Numbered from the stretch's first letter, positions 8,109-16,374 are shown. The stretch: DNA of 27,752 nt from Clostridiaceae bacterium (GCA_018378255.1 JAGZXV010000051.1:1-27752); one strand, 5' to 3'. Notes: generated by a model from the letters alone, not told the origin. A program made the numbers and translations.

Positions 8109-8494
8109 TATACATACCCCTTCCATAGTTCCATAACAACCTCCTGGTGGCTGGAATATACAGCCGGCTTACCGCTCTGGCTGTAACATTCGGTACGGCC
8201 GTTCTGAACCACCTCGATTTTGGAACCGGGCCGCAAAACCACTTCCGGAGCAAGGAACAGCTTAACCGTCTGAACCACTCCCGCAGCGGATCCGCTTTCA
8301 AGAGTGGCGGAAGCACTGGAAAATGACAGACGGCAGGGAATATCTTTCTTCACCAAGACTTCTTTCTGACTGGTTACCATGGTGTCAGGATCCTTATAGG
8401 GCTGCTTTTCATAAATATTGCAGGTTCCGTCATAGGTCGCTTCTATTAACGCTCTGTGACGCTTTTGTGCCTGCATGATTGCGTCTGCGATCAA
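8108..8494 (-). CDS. Head-closure / minor capsid protein
   Basis: This 128-aa protein begins MIADAIMQAQKRHRALIEATYDGTCNIYEKQ. It is beta-rich, with 'IPCRLSFSSASATLESGSAAGVVQTVKLFLAPEV' and 'IEVVQNGRTECYSQSGKPAVYSSHQEVVMEL', like the SPP1 gp16 / head-tail joining family. Its position between the connector and the gp10-like gene supports a head-closure role. Confidence 0.78.
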   Translation of the reverse strand: MIADAIMQAQKRHRALIEATYDGTCNIYEKQPYKDPDTMVTSQKEVLVKKDIPCRLSFSSASATLESGSAAGVVQTVKLFLAPEVVLRPGSKIEVVQNGRTECYSQSGKPAVYSSHQEVVMELWKGYV

Positions 8495-8495
8495 A

Positions 8496-8834
8496 TTACC
8501 ACCTCAGCTTTCTAAACCGGTTGAGCTGCCCCTGGTAATCCTTCAGGATGCCTCCTGCCAGGGCATCTGCCGCACTGGTAAAACTGGTGGAGGTATCACC
8601 CTCTGAGATTGCAGTAACTGTCTGCGGGATGTCAGCAACTCCTGGCCTGTCATGCCGGTATATATCGACAGCCATGCGGTATGCCAGATTTTCAAGACCT
8701 TTTGGCAGTGTCTCCAGGTTACAGTAGTTTAGAATGGTTTCTGTCACATCATCCATAACAAATTCCAGGACGGCCTGCTGGGAAGTATCCTCTCTCGGTA
8801 TCCCCAGCAGTTCCTTTAACTTCCCGGCCTCCAT
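8496..8834 (-). CDS. Head-tail connector (gp6/gp15-like)
   Basis: This 112-aa helical protein starts MEAGKLKELLGIPREDTSQQ. It contains 'TETILNYCNLETLPKGLENLAYRMAVDIYRH', the usual 'phage gp6-like head-tail connector' pattern. I chose the ATG at 8834 because AGAGGA lies seven bases upstream, inside the end of the capsid gene. An earlier in-frame codon at 8864 would lengthen the overlap without a good site. It forms the ring under the portal. Confidence 0.82.
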   Translation of the reverse strand: MEAGKLKELLGIPREDTSQQAVLEFVMDDVTETILNYCNLETLPKGLENLAYRMAVDIYRHDRPGVADIPQTVTAISEGDTSTSFTSAADALAGGILKDYQGQLNRFRKLRW

Positions 8835-8838
8835 CTGC

Positions 8839-9960
8839 TTATCCTCTGGAAATGATGCGGGCAATCGGAATCGCTTTATGGTCGATCACCTTCAGGGCCG
8901 CCCCGCTGCCGCCGTTGTTTACCAATGTCCAGTTGGTGCCGTTTGCCAGTTCTTCATTGGTTGGGGAAAGGGATGCCTGGGTCTTTTTGGTATAAGAGAT
9001 GCCGTATGGGGCATAGCAGGCCCGGTCCCTGGTATACAGAGTGGTCTCACCGCCGTTGGTCTTTGGATCGCGCTGCATTTCATTTGGAACCTCCGCACCG
9101 ATCTTTTCAAAATCAATGGCCCCGTCGCCCAGGACATATGTAGTGTATTTTTCATATGCTGGCGCTGCCGGCACATAGCCTTCTGTTCCAGACGTTCCGC
9201 TCTCTTCCACTGCGTCTACATGTTCTACCGGCATGGAATCATCAATGATTACCGCCCGGCCATTCCATGTACCGATTGCAAGGTCACGCTGGATTCCGTC
9301 GGCATCTGTGTATTTCATGTAAGAGAGTAAACGCATATTTTCCAGGTTCGTTGCCACCGTGGAATGCATGATGGCTATTGTAAACTTTGATTTATTGTCT
9401 CCAGAAGCCTTCTGAATCGCTGTATTCAAGGTTGTGGGGCCCACACAGTTTAATGCGTTTCCGTCTCTGTCCTCCCCAGCCACGGCGGTAATATCGTAAG
9501 TATGACCGTTGACAAACTCCAGATTCTTGGCTCCTGTCATGGCAAAGATGCCTTTCAGCACTGCCAGAAGCACGTCCTGATACACATCATCCCACCAGCC
9601 GGATACCTGCTGGGCCACATTATCCATGAAATCCACGCCTCCGGTAATATCGGTGGAAAAATCATCCTCTGTCCATGCCTTGGAACGGCCCCATACCACA
9701 ACGCTGCGTTCAAATGTGGTGGTACGCTCAGAAGTGATATCTGTCTTGCCGTCATAATTGAGCGGCGCCCCTTCTAACAATCCTTTCATCGGCAGGGTTG
9801 CATAGGAAGTGCCGGTCTGGGAGCTGAATGCCTGTCGGATCTGTTCATTCCCTTTAATGGCCCTGGACTTAATCAGTTCATTTCTCTTAGTCTTTGGGAT
9901 CCGGTCTACATATCTGCCGAATGCCTCCGGGTTAAATGTTTTCTCGTTAAATTTTGCCAT
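8839..9960 (-). CDS. Major capsid protein
   Basis: This 373-aa protein starts MAKFNEKTFNPEAFGRYVDRIP. It contains 'FERSVVVWGRSKAWTEDDFSTDITGGVDFMDNVAQQVSGWWDDVYQDVLLAVLKGIF', the pattern of the Clostridia/Bacillus phage capsid family with an HK97-type fold. It follows the scaffold gene, as expected. The ATG at 9960 has AAAGGA 11 bases upstream and is preferred over the one at 9972. There is no N-terminal protease-cleaved delta domain, which agrees with a separate scaffold. Confidence 0.9.
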   Translation of the reverse strand: MAKFNEKTFNPEAFGRYVDRIPKTKRNELIKSRAIKGNEQIRQAFSSQTGTSYATLPMKGLLEGAPLNYDGKTDITSERTTTFERSVVVWGRSKAWTEDDFSTDITGGVDFMDNVAQQVSGWWDDVYQDVLLAVLKGIFAMTGAKNLEFVNGHTYDITAVAGEDRDGNALNCVGPTTLNTAIQKASGDNKSKFTIAIMHSTVATNLENMRLLSYMKYTDADGIQRDLAIGTWNGRAVIIDDSMPVEHVDAVEESGTSGTEGYVPAAPAYEKYTTYVLGDGAIDFEKIGAEVPNEMQRDPKTNGGETTLYTRDRACYAPYGISYTKKTQASLSPTNEELANGTNWTLVNNGGSGAALKVIDHKAIPIARIISRG

Positions 9961-9980
9961 GGTTTTAATCATCCTTTCTT

Positions 9981-10574
9981 TTAATCAATTGCAGCCCCTG
10001 GATTCGCTTCCAGATAGGCGCACAGTTCACTGTAGGTCATTTCTGACGGCTTTTTGTCCGCCGGCGGGGTTCCTTTCCCTTCCGCCGGCTTACCGCCTTT
10101 AATCTGCTGCTGGGGGACTTTTTCTTCTTTAAACAGGAAGGCTTTTTCCTTTTTAAGCGCTTTCACCTGCTCGTCCAGCCCCGTCACCTTTCCATCCTCA
10201 GAAAGGATCAGCTTTGACTTATCAAACAGCCCAGCCACAAGGTCTGTATCCTGGGCGGAATCGCCAAGTGCCAGTTTGATGGCAGTGGAGAGCTTTAATT
10301 CCTTCATATCTGCCTCATACTTTTCCTTTGCCGCCTGATTGTCGGACTGGAGGTTGGCAATCTTCTGTTTCAGTGATTCCATATCACCGGTAGAGTTTTT
10401 AAGTGTTTCCAGCTGCGTATCCCTGTCCTGAATCTGTGCGTTGGCTGCATCCAGCTGCTGTTTCAGTGAATTGTAATCTGCTTTGGCCGCCTCAATGTCA
10501 CTGCCATTTTCAGCCATGATCTTGTCGATGGCTTCTTTTTCTAAGCCAAAATCTTCTAAAAATTTCCGTTTCAT
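9981..10574 (-). CDS. Scaffold protein (Phage_GP20 family)
   Basis: This 197-aa protein begins MKRKFLEDFGLEKEAIDKIM. A long coiled coil at about residues 30-100 (QQLDAANAQIQDRDTQLETLK) is followed by 'STAIKLALGDSAQDTDLVAGLFD' and 'GKVTGLDEQVKALKKEKAFLF', the clear signature of the GP20 scaffold family. It guides capsid assembly inside the prohead. The C-terminus is Lys/Pro-rich. AGAGGAG precedes the start. Confidence 0.93.
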   Translation of the reverse strand: MKRKFLEDFGLEKEAIDKIMAENGSDIEAAKADYNSLKQQLDAANAQIQDRDTQLETLKNSTGDMESLKQKIANLQSDNQAAKEKYEADMKELKLSTAIKLALGDSAQDTDLVAGLFDKSKLILSEDGKVTGLDEQVKALKKEKAFLFKEEKVPQQQIKGGKPAEGKGTPPADKKPSEMTYSELCAYLEANPGAAID

Positions 10575-10706
10575 CTTATCTCTCCTCTACGATTTATTAC
10601 GCGGTTTCTCCGCTTGATTGTAAGTTAAGCCGACTGTTTTACGCCTGATCTGCCGGCCTTTGGGGTATAAAAATAACACCCAGGGATTCCTGCGTGCTTA
10701 ATCGTC

Positions 10707-10724
10707 TGTTGCGATATCGCAACA
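10707..10724. repeat. 18-bp perfect palindrome upstream of the scaffold gene
   Basis: The sequence TGTTGCGATATCGCAACA is a perfect 18-bp inverted repeat. It lies in the 185-base gap between the accessory gene terminator and the scaffold gene. It has no loop, so it reads more as a protein-binding site than a terminator. No regulator is assigned. Confidence 0.75.
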
Positions 10725-10761
10725 AATAAAATACCACCTGCCGATGCTGACTGGTGGTATT
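10722..10761 (-). terminator. Terminator after the MuF-linked accessory genes
   Basis: On the minus strand a perfect 9-bp stem AATACCACC/GGTGGTATT (10761-10753 with 10738-10730) has a 14-base loop and continues TTATTTG. It overlaps the stop codon of the 89-aa gene. Scaffold and capsid genes lie beyond it on the same strand. Confidence 0.7.
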
Positions 10762-11029
10762 AATCCTGTGTATTATCATATCCACTAATTATCATAGCTA
10801 GCATTTCTGTATATTGCATCAGGTTTTGCTTTTGGTTTTCCGGGCTATCGGATTGTAAAAACTTATGTACATCTTCATGCAGTTCTAACCATCCCTCTCT
10901 TGATTTTGGCGGGCTGTAGCATAAACGGTAAAGCAGCTGGTCTCCGGGAAGCGTACTTTCCTTTAGTGAAATTTCTGCTTTTTTCTGATTTTCAATCTTC
11001 GACAGTAGCCCTTTTACTTTATCAGCCAG
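10760..11029 (-). CDS. Small protein downstream of the MuF gene, possible CTG start
   Basis: This helical protein of about 89 aa contains ADKVKGLLSKIENQKKAEIS and 'REGWLELHEDVHKFLQSDSPENQKQNLMQYTEMLAMIISGYD'. A GGGAGG site lies eight bases before a CTG at 11029-11027, and no ATG or TTG lies nearer. So a CTG start (or ATT two codons earlier) is the best reading; a TTG at 11053 without a good site is the alternative. It is the last gene before a terminator and follows a MuF protein with a variable C-terminal domain. An immunity-protein role is possible by position only. I do not recognise the family. Confidence 0.65.
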   Translation of the reverse strand: MADKVKGLLSKIENQKKAEISLKESTLPGDQLLYRLCYSPPKSREGWLELHEDVHKFLQSDSPENQKQNLMQYTEMLAMIISGYDNTQD

Positions 11030-11062
11030 TAAAATCACCTCCCAGCACTCCAATATATCCCA

Positions 11063-11206
11063 TTATCTGTTCTTCTTCCTCAAATCTTTTTGTCCATAAC
11101 AATTATTCTGTTCACACTTCTTAATACCGGCTTCTATTGAACCGCTCCATTTGCTCTCATGTGGAGAATGATCCCTAATTGCTTCTTTAAACTGAATTGT
11201 TTTCTT
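11063..11206 (-). pseudogene. Frame-broken 47-aa remnant between the two accessory genes
   Basis: An open frame bounded by TAG (11209-11207) and TAA (11065-11063) encodes 47 residues, including FKEAIRDHSPHESKWSGSIE and 'GIKKCEQNNCYGQKDLRKKNR'. It looks like real protein but has no ATG, GTG or TTG start near its beginning. It overlaps the end of the 66-aa gene in the +1 frame at an A-rich run. One extra base in that run would explain the break. It may be the lost C-terminus of the 66-aa gene or a leftover of an older toxin or immunity module. Confidence 0.45.
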
Positions 11207-11387
11207 CTAATATTGCCCTTAACCTAGGCAAATACTTTTTACTAATTTCTTGATACGGCTGGTTTCCCACTTCACATGACAATGTTTTTCCATCAGAGCC
11301 GGGCAATATCTCTAATTCCGCTCTCATCTCTGCCATTATTTCGTCATACTTAATCCTTTGCTTTGGCGTCAACCTGGTTTCTTTCAT
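11187..11387 (-). CDS. Small protein overlapping the MuF gene end
   Basis: This 66-aa protein starts MKETRLTPKQRIKYDEIMAE and continues 'MRAELEILPGSDGKTLSCEVGNQPYQEISKKYLPRLRAILEE'. The ATG at 11387 has AGAGGGGGT about ten bases upstream (an ATG at 11396 is the alternative). It overlaps the MuF gene end by 38 bases, so the two are probably coupled. That is what one expects of a gene that acts with the MuF C-terminal domain, such as an immunity protein, but no known family is recognised. Its C-terminus may be shortened by a frameshift (see the remnant at 11063-11206). Confidence 0.7.
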   Translation of the reverse strand: MKETRLTPKQRIKYDEIMAEMRAELEILPGSDGKTLSCEVGNQPYQEISKKYLPRLRAILEENNSV

Positions 11388-12921
11388 AAACCACATACCC
11401 CCTCTCTTGAAGGACACGCATGGCGGCATCCTGCGGTTCAAAATCTGCTTCTCCAAAGTATTTGAACCCTTCTGTATATAAATCATTATACACAACCTCA
11501 TCAAGGCTTTTCAATACTTTTAGCCGATAATTGAACTGTGCATTGGAACATCGGAATTCCTGCATATTCTGATGCTCACGGAGAAACATAAAATCATCTT
11601 CTCCAAACGATATGATTCCTTCTGATTCCGGATGGTTATGCGTTATGATTGCACCGTTTAAGTCAACATCAAAAATGTCAACACTGTCTTTTCCCCCAAT
11701 AAACTGCACTACGTTCCCATTGCTGTCTATTACTATGGCATTTTCAACTGCCTGATGACGGATATTATCCTCAAAATACAAAACGGCATCGTCTCTCATA
11801 GTAGTATCAACACTTCCAATCTCAATTCTCTGCGTATAATCCGAAGAATCTTTCTTTCCTGAACTCAGTTTATTGCCATCATTTTGAGCAACAAACTGCT
11901 TCTCCCACTCCTGATACTTCATATCCGCCGGCACAAAATAAGTCTTCCCATCTTCTCCCCTAGCCGCCCTTTGTCCTCCATCAGAAAATTCATCATCAAA
12001 ATGAGGAACCGTACATCCCCTGCACCGCGGATGGAAGGGCGGGGCGGTCATGCCGACTTCATACTCACTCATCTTGAACACTTTTCCATCCATTTCCTGG
12101 CAGATATCGCAGGTGCTTCCATCCAAGGTTTCCAGAACCTCATACTCTTCTACTCCCAGTTCCTTGAAACAATCCTTCTGAGCTGCGGATGCAATTGCTG
12201 CCGATTCCGTCATGATTAGGTTTCCGGCCTGAGACCGGCTCACATTCATGGTCTTTGCAAGGTTATTGATGGCCTGCCTTGGGTTTGAACCGCAGATGAT
12301 GCTCTGGGTCAACTCCGTATGAAGGCTGTTCACCAGCTTCTCCTTATTGGTCCAGATCCGGTCTGAGAAGTTCTTTCCATCCTGCGCCCATGACCTGCGG
12401 ATCACCATATCAATCTGCCGGGTATCCAGCCGGGCAAAATTATGGCCGATCCCGGTTCCCCTGGCGATCTCAAACGCGGTTCTGTAATGCTGGTCTGCAT
12501 AAGAACTGCACAAGAAGTCTGTCATCCCTCCTTTAAACTGTGTGGATAATAATTCTGCATGCTGTCTGGCCTGAAGCTTCATTGCTTCCAGATATGAAAT
12601 ATGATACCTGGCTGAAGCATTTTCAAGCTCCTTCATCCACCGCTGGTCTAACGCATTCTCCTGACCGGCTTTTATGTACTGTTCCACATCCCATTTAAAC
12701 TCTTTCCGTTCCGATTCTTTTATGAATTTCCTGGCGGATGCATAGCTGATGTCATTATTATCTGCCAGCCTTTGGTACCATTTCTCAATATCCTTCTGAA
12801 TGCTGTTTGAAGCCTGCTGGAATTGGTCCTGGACATCTTTGTAATAGGCGGCGCTGTTCTGATACTGCCGGTCTTCCAGAACCGCCATGCGTTCTTTCCA
12901 GTAACTACTGCTGGCTGCCAT
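11350..12921 (-). CDS. MuF/SPP1 gp7-like minor head protein with a JAB-like C-terminal domain
   Basis: The 523-aa protein has an N-terminal helical gp7/MuF minor-head part (about 1-310). This ends in a metal-binding motif with Cys271, Cys274, His297, Cys300 and Cys303 (STCDICQEMDG ... FHPRCRGCTVPHF). After a linker at about 310-360 comes a separate domain (about 365-505) with 'VENAIVIDSNGNVVQFIGG' and 'LNGAIITHNHPES', then SFGEDDF. Glu393, His428, His430 and Asp442/443 match a JAB/JAMM metallopeptidase-like pattern, with Gly where a Ser is usual. The coding bases of this end look more AT-rich than the rest. MuF proteins of temperate phages are known carriers of variable toxin domains, and they may be carried in the virion. 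The portal gene overlaps the start. Confidence 0.83.
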   Translation of the reverse strand: MAASSSYWKERMAVLEDRQYQNSAAYYKDVQDQFQQASNSIQKDIEKWYQRLADNNDISYASARKFIKESERKEFKWDVEQYIKAGQENALDQRWMKELENASARYHISYLEAMKLQARQHAELLSTQFKGGMTDFLCSSYADQHYRTAFEIARGTGIGHNFARLDTRQIDMVIRRSWAQDGKNFSDRIWTNKEKLVNSLHTELTQSIICGSNPRQAINNLAKTMNVSRSQAGNLIMTESAAIASAAQKDCFKELGVEEYEVLETLDGSTCDICQEMDGKVFKMSEYEVGMTAPPFHPRCRGCTVPHFDDEFSDGGQRAARGEDGKTYFVPADMKYQEWEKQFVAQNDGNKLSSGKKDSSDYTQRIEIGSVDTTMRDDAVLYFEDNIRHQAVENAIVIDSNGNVVQFIGGKDSVDIFDVDLNGAIITHNHPESEGIISFGEDDFMFLREHQNMQEFRCSNAQFNYRLKVLKSLDEVVYNDLYTEGFKYFGEADFEPQDAAMRVLQERGYVVYERNQVDAKAKD

Positions 12922-14455
12922 TTACCGGATCACCGTCCTTTTTCTGTGTGGCATCCGGATCTGATCCTTGACCGGTCTGGAATGCCTGCTGGTATGGATC
13001 CATCTGTTCCATTCTTTTCTGTTCCTCTTCTTCCAGCATTTTCATGACCTCATCCAGGTTATCACCCACCCATGGGTGCTTTTGTAGGATTAATTTTGTA
13101 GGCAGGATGCCAACAGATTTTCCGCAGTTATCAATCAGTTCCGTCTCATTAACGAGCATGTTCCGGTTAAAGGTGATCTCAACTTCTTCCTGCTCAAAAT
13201 CCCCCTGGCCGGTGCTGGCAAGATACTGGTCTATAAACCATAACAGATCTTCAAAGGCGGCCTGATACTCAGTCTCCATATCCTGGGCATCTAATTCAAT
13301 GTCCTGGTAAATGGTCTGGATATGCATCTGGTTAGCATCCCCGGTCAGCCTGGCATCTTTCGCATCATAGGTCTTACAGTTTTCTATGAGCGCCTGTTTA
13401 AAAGTTTCCAGAATCGCCTTGTAATTATCTGCATTTACTTCAACTGTCAGGGATCTTACATCCCCGCCGGCTCCGCTGCCATCACTGCGCACCTTAACAG
13501 CACCAAACTGGGAAAGGTTCTTCCGGAACTCACCAAGATTCTGGCCGTCATAGTTTACAAGGATCAGAATCGTGTTCCTGGCATCCTCACACATGTTGTT
13601 TTCAAAGGTACTCACCATCAGGTTGATACCGTCCTGAAGGCTTTTACAGCATTTAATGAGCGGAATCTCGTGGGCATTGCGTTTAAACACAACTAACGGC
13701 ACCCGTTCCCAGTTATACGGGACTTCTATATGTTCCCCATCCGGATCATTCTGTTCCACCAGATAATGGGACCCGGAAGGATTCAGTACATCTGAAATCA
13801 AATGGCCGCCGTCTAACTGGTACCGATCCACACCATGAAGGGAATAGAGTTCGAAAAATTCATAGGATTTCTCTGTCTCTCCCTCATAACCGTCGAGCTG
13901 GTACAGACGCCCGAAACAATCCAGTTCTGTATGCTCTTCATCCGCCCAGAATGGAAGGATCTCATAGTTATTGAACCGTTTGAACTGTAATCTTCCCTTG
14001 TCGTTGTAATAGGGATATAGATAACCAATGCCGCCATTGATGGAATCCCCTGCGATCCGCTTTAAAGTTCTCATGAACTTCTTGCCCAGGATATCCTTTA
14101 TGGCTGCTGAATACCTTTCATTTCCGGCAGTAACTGTAAAGGGTTTTGACAAAAGATAATTTTTCTTCTGGTCCACCGCCTTCTGGTACTGGTTATCCAC
14201 GATCCGGTTATCCGGCAGGTTTTCAGCCTTTATGAGTTCACCATTTTCACCGATTACCATACGGCCTTTATGAAGGATGTCGTGGTCTCCCTGGTAATAC
14301 CGGTCTGCCAGGATCATATCTTTCCGGATGGGGGACTGTTTCCACTTCTGGATCTCCTTTTCCAGAAACCGGATATCTGTCATTCTGGTCCTGGCCCCGG
14401 CATTTACGACGGCATTGATCCGTCTTGTTTCACTTCCATACTCAATCATCGTCAT
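12905..14455 (-). CDS. Portal protein (SPP1 gp6-like)
   Basis: The protein is about 516 aa and is the ring through which DNA enters the head. Recognisable parts are 'ADRYYQGDHDILHKGRMVI', 'NLPDNRIVDNQYQKAVDQKKNYLLSKPFTV', 'GGIGYLYPYYNDKGRLQFKRF' and 'IPLIKCCKSLQDGINLMVSTFENNMCEDARNTILIL', all typical of SPP1-type portals. I chose the ATG at 14455 (MTMIEYGSETRR), with the one at 14449 as alternative, because a GAAAGAAGGTG site lies just upstream. The longer frame to 14560 sits inside the terminase gene. The C-terminus is Gln/Asp-rich. Confidence 0.92.
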   Translation of the reverse strand: MTMIEYGSETRRINAVVNAGARTRMTDIRFLEKEIQKWKQSPIRKDMILADRYYQGDHDILHKGRMVIGENGELIKAENLPDNRIVDNQYQKAVDQKKNYLLSKPFTVTAGNERYSAAIKDILGKKFMRTLKRIAGDSINGGIGYLYPYYNDKGRLQFKRFNNYEILPFWADEEHTELDCFGRLYQLDGYEGETEKSYEFFELYSLHGVDRYQLDGGHLISDVLNPSGSHYLVEQNDPDGEHIEVPYNWERVPLVVFKRNAHEIPLIKCCKSLQDGINLMVSTFENNMCEDARNTILILVNYDGQNLGEFRKNLSQFGAVKVRSDGSGAGGDVRSLTVEVNADNYKAILETFKQALIENCKTYDAKDARLTGDANQMHIQTIYQDIELDAQDMETEYQAAFEDLLWFIDQYLASTGQGDFEQEEVEITFNRNMLVNETELIDNCGKSVGILPTKLILQKHPWVGDNLDEVMKMLEEEEQKRMEQMDPYQQAFQTGQGSDPDATQKKDGDPVNGSQQ

Positions 14456-14468
14456 CACCTTCTTTCCA

Positions 14469-15863
14469 TTATTCAAAACTGAAATTATCACCTGATCCAA
14501 TTTTTTCAGCAATCCCGGTTGTTGCATCCGGCGCGTCATCATGTTTGTTTTTGCCCTCACGCTGGTATTTGCTCATAGCTTTGTAATACTCCGGCCAGCG
14601 GTTCTTCCAATCCTCTGGGAAGTAAACATGCTGCATTACCCAGGCAGAGTTTGAATAGATCCTGGCCTGTTTATTTTTACTTTGAGTAAACCACCGGATG
14701 ATTGTGTGGTTGCTCCCCAGTATCTCCCTCAGAATCCGTTCAACGCTGCGGGCAAACCCACGGCCGCCGTTATTTGATTCAATATCAGATATATTAACCC
14801 GGTTCTTATAAAGTATCTCGGCTGTGGCCGGTTCCGTAACTTCCATAGGTTCTTTGGTGTACAGAATATCAAGCACATAGGCTTCATTCGCAAAGGTCAC
14901 ACCATAATTGATGCTGCACAGATAATCCTCACCCGTGTCTGCTGTATCCGTATAATTCCGGATCTCTTTAAACTGGGGCAACTGTCCGGAATAGGTCTTG
15001 AAGCTGGTGTACAGTCTGCCTTTTAAGTCGATCGGTTCCTGTTGGTAGTTCGCTGATGCAATGTCCACGCCCATGGCCCTGATCTTGGCCTCATAGGACT
15101 TTCTGGACAGCACCTCCGAACAAAGCATGGTTCCGTCATCCTGAAGGGCTTTCATGGAGATGTGACGGAGCCGGGCGCCGGCTTCTTTAAAGTGTTCCAG
15201 TGCACGGCCGGCAAGGTCATCGGATGCCCATCGGGTCATGATAATGATGATTTTACCGCCTTCTTCCAAACGGGACAGCATCGTATCGGTGAACCATGTC
15301 CAGTGCTTCTCTTTCGTCAGTTCGTTGTTTGCCTCCTCGGCGTTCTTGATAAGATCGTCAATAACAAGCAGTGTTGCCCCAAAGCCAGTAGCGGTTCCGG
15401 TCGGAGACGTAGCAAGGTAATTGTTATATCCACCTTCCAAGCTCCAGAGGTTCATAGCGCCGTCACCACGTTTGATCTGAACGCCTGGGAATATGTCGGA
15501 GAACACGATCCGGTCCCGGTCCGCCTTCTCTTCCTGGATGTCGTTGCGGACGTTTTTGGAAAACATGGTGGACAGCGTCTCGTTGTAGGAGCCAGTCATT
15601 ATTTTGGCTGTCTGGTCTTTCCCCAGTACCCATTCAACGAACAGCCCTGCACTTCTCGATTTTCCATGTCGGGGTGGGAGATTCAATACCATCACTTCAT
15701 CATCAGATTCCAGGAACGCCTGAAAGTTAGTACACAGTTCAATTAAGTACTGGCGGTCTTTTTTGTAGAAGTCTGGCGCCTTTAAATGGCAATAAAAAAA
15801 GAACTCGCGTCTTGCAAGCTCTATCTTTGCACCCCGGATTGCCAGTTCACGTCTATCCACCAT
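14469..15863 (-). CDS. terL: Terminase large subunit
   Basis: This 464-aa motor packages DNA into proheads. The ATPase part shows a Walker A-like PPRHGKS at residues 63-69, Walker B LLVIDD at about 165-170 and the coupling stretch IIIIMTRWASDD. The C-terminal nuclease part contains 'YTDTADTGEDYLCSINYG' and ends with 'NKHDDAPDATTGIAEKIG', the acidic motif of the phage terminase C-terminal nuclease family. It overlaps the small subunit by 11 bases. The packaging type (cos or pac) cannot be read from this alone. Confidence 0.95.
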   Translation of the reverse strand: MVDRRELAIRGAKIELARREFFFYCHLKAPDFYKKDRQYLIELCTNFQAFLESDDEVMVLNLPPRHGKSRSAGLFVEWVLGKDQTAKIMTGSYNETLSTMFSKNVRNDIQEEKADRDRIVFSDIFPGVQIKRGDGAMNLWSLEGGYNNYLATSPTGTATGFGATLLVIDDLIKNAEEANNELTKEKHWTWFTDTMLSRLEEGGKIIIIMTRWASDDLAGRALEHFKEAGARLRHISMKALQDDGTMLCSEVLSRKSYEAKIRAMGVDIASANYQQEPIDLKGRLYTSFKTYSGQLPQFKEIRNYTDTADTGEDYLCSINYGVTFANEAYVLDILYTKEPMEVTEPATAEILYKNRVNISDIESNNGGRGFARSVERILREILGSNHTIIRWFTQSKNKQARIYSNSAWVMQHVYFPEDWKNRWPEYYKAMSKYQREGKNKHDDAPDATTGIAEKIGSGDNFSFE

Positions 15864-16374
15864 GAATCAGCTTCTTTAATTCTTCAGTTGTCAGGCCCTC
15901 ATAGGGGTTATTGGTTTTTACTTCTCCAGATAATTCTACTTTATCCCGGAACATTCCCAGATGGCGGCCGATCAGCTCCAGGGCCTTTTCTTTGTCATTT
16001 AATTTGATTTCAATACCGTTTGCCCCTTCTTTTATACCGCCAATGGCTCCTAACTTGTCCCGGGGCATCTGGTCTGTTGGTTTTACTCGGACAAAAGAAC
16101 CTTCTATGGTTACAAAATCTGTGATGTCGGCAAAACCGATCTTTGCCAACTCCTGAAGAACCATATCCTGAGTGATCTCTGTACGCTGTGCACGCTCATC
16201 CATCCGTTTCTGTACATATTCCATGACCTTAACATTTCTTAACAATCTGGCTCCCGCAGCGGCGGCAGTTTCTGTATTCTTGATTTTTGGATAGGCCACC
16301 TTATAAGCCCTGGTGGCATTTAAGTCAAGCAGGTATTCATCTGCAAATATCTTCTGTTTTGGCGTCAATGCCAT
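15853..16374 (-). CDS. terS: Terminase small subunit
   Basis: This 173-aa protein begins MALTPKQKIFADEYLLDLNA, followed by 'TRAYKVAYP' and 'AAAAGARLLRNVKVMEYVQKRM', the clear Terminase_2 small-subunit pattern with an N-terminal HTH that recognises viral DNA. A GAAGGTG site precedes the ATG. Only about 30 bases separate it from a terminator-like hairpin, so its transcription must come through that hairpin or from a promoter overlapping it. Confidence 0.94.
   Translation of the reverse strand: MALTPKQKIFADEYLLDLNATRAYKVAYPKIKNTETAAAAGARLLRNVKVMEYVQKRMDERAQRTEITQDMVLQELAKIGFADITDFVTIEGSFVRVKPTDQMPRDKLGAIGGIKEGANGIEIKLNDKEKALELIGRHLGMFRDKVELSGEVKTNNPYEGLTTEELKKLIHGG

Noticed and set aside
8734..9330. 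198-codon plus-strand open frame
   Set aside because: Antisense to the connector and capsid genes; a shadow without known protein features.
15162..15746. 194-codon plus-strand open frame
   Set aside because: It lies wholly antisense to the terminase large subunit, which has all motifs. The frame is a shadow and has no ribosome site.
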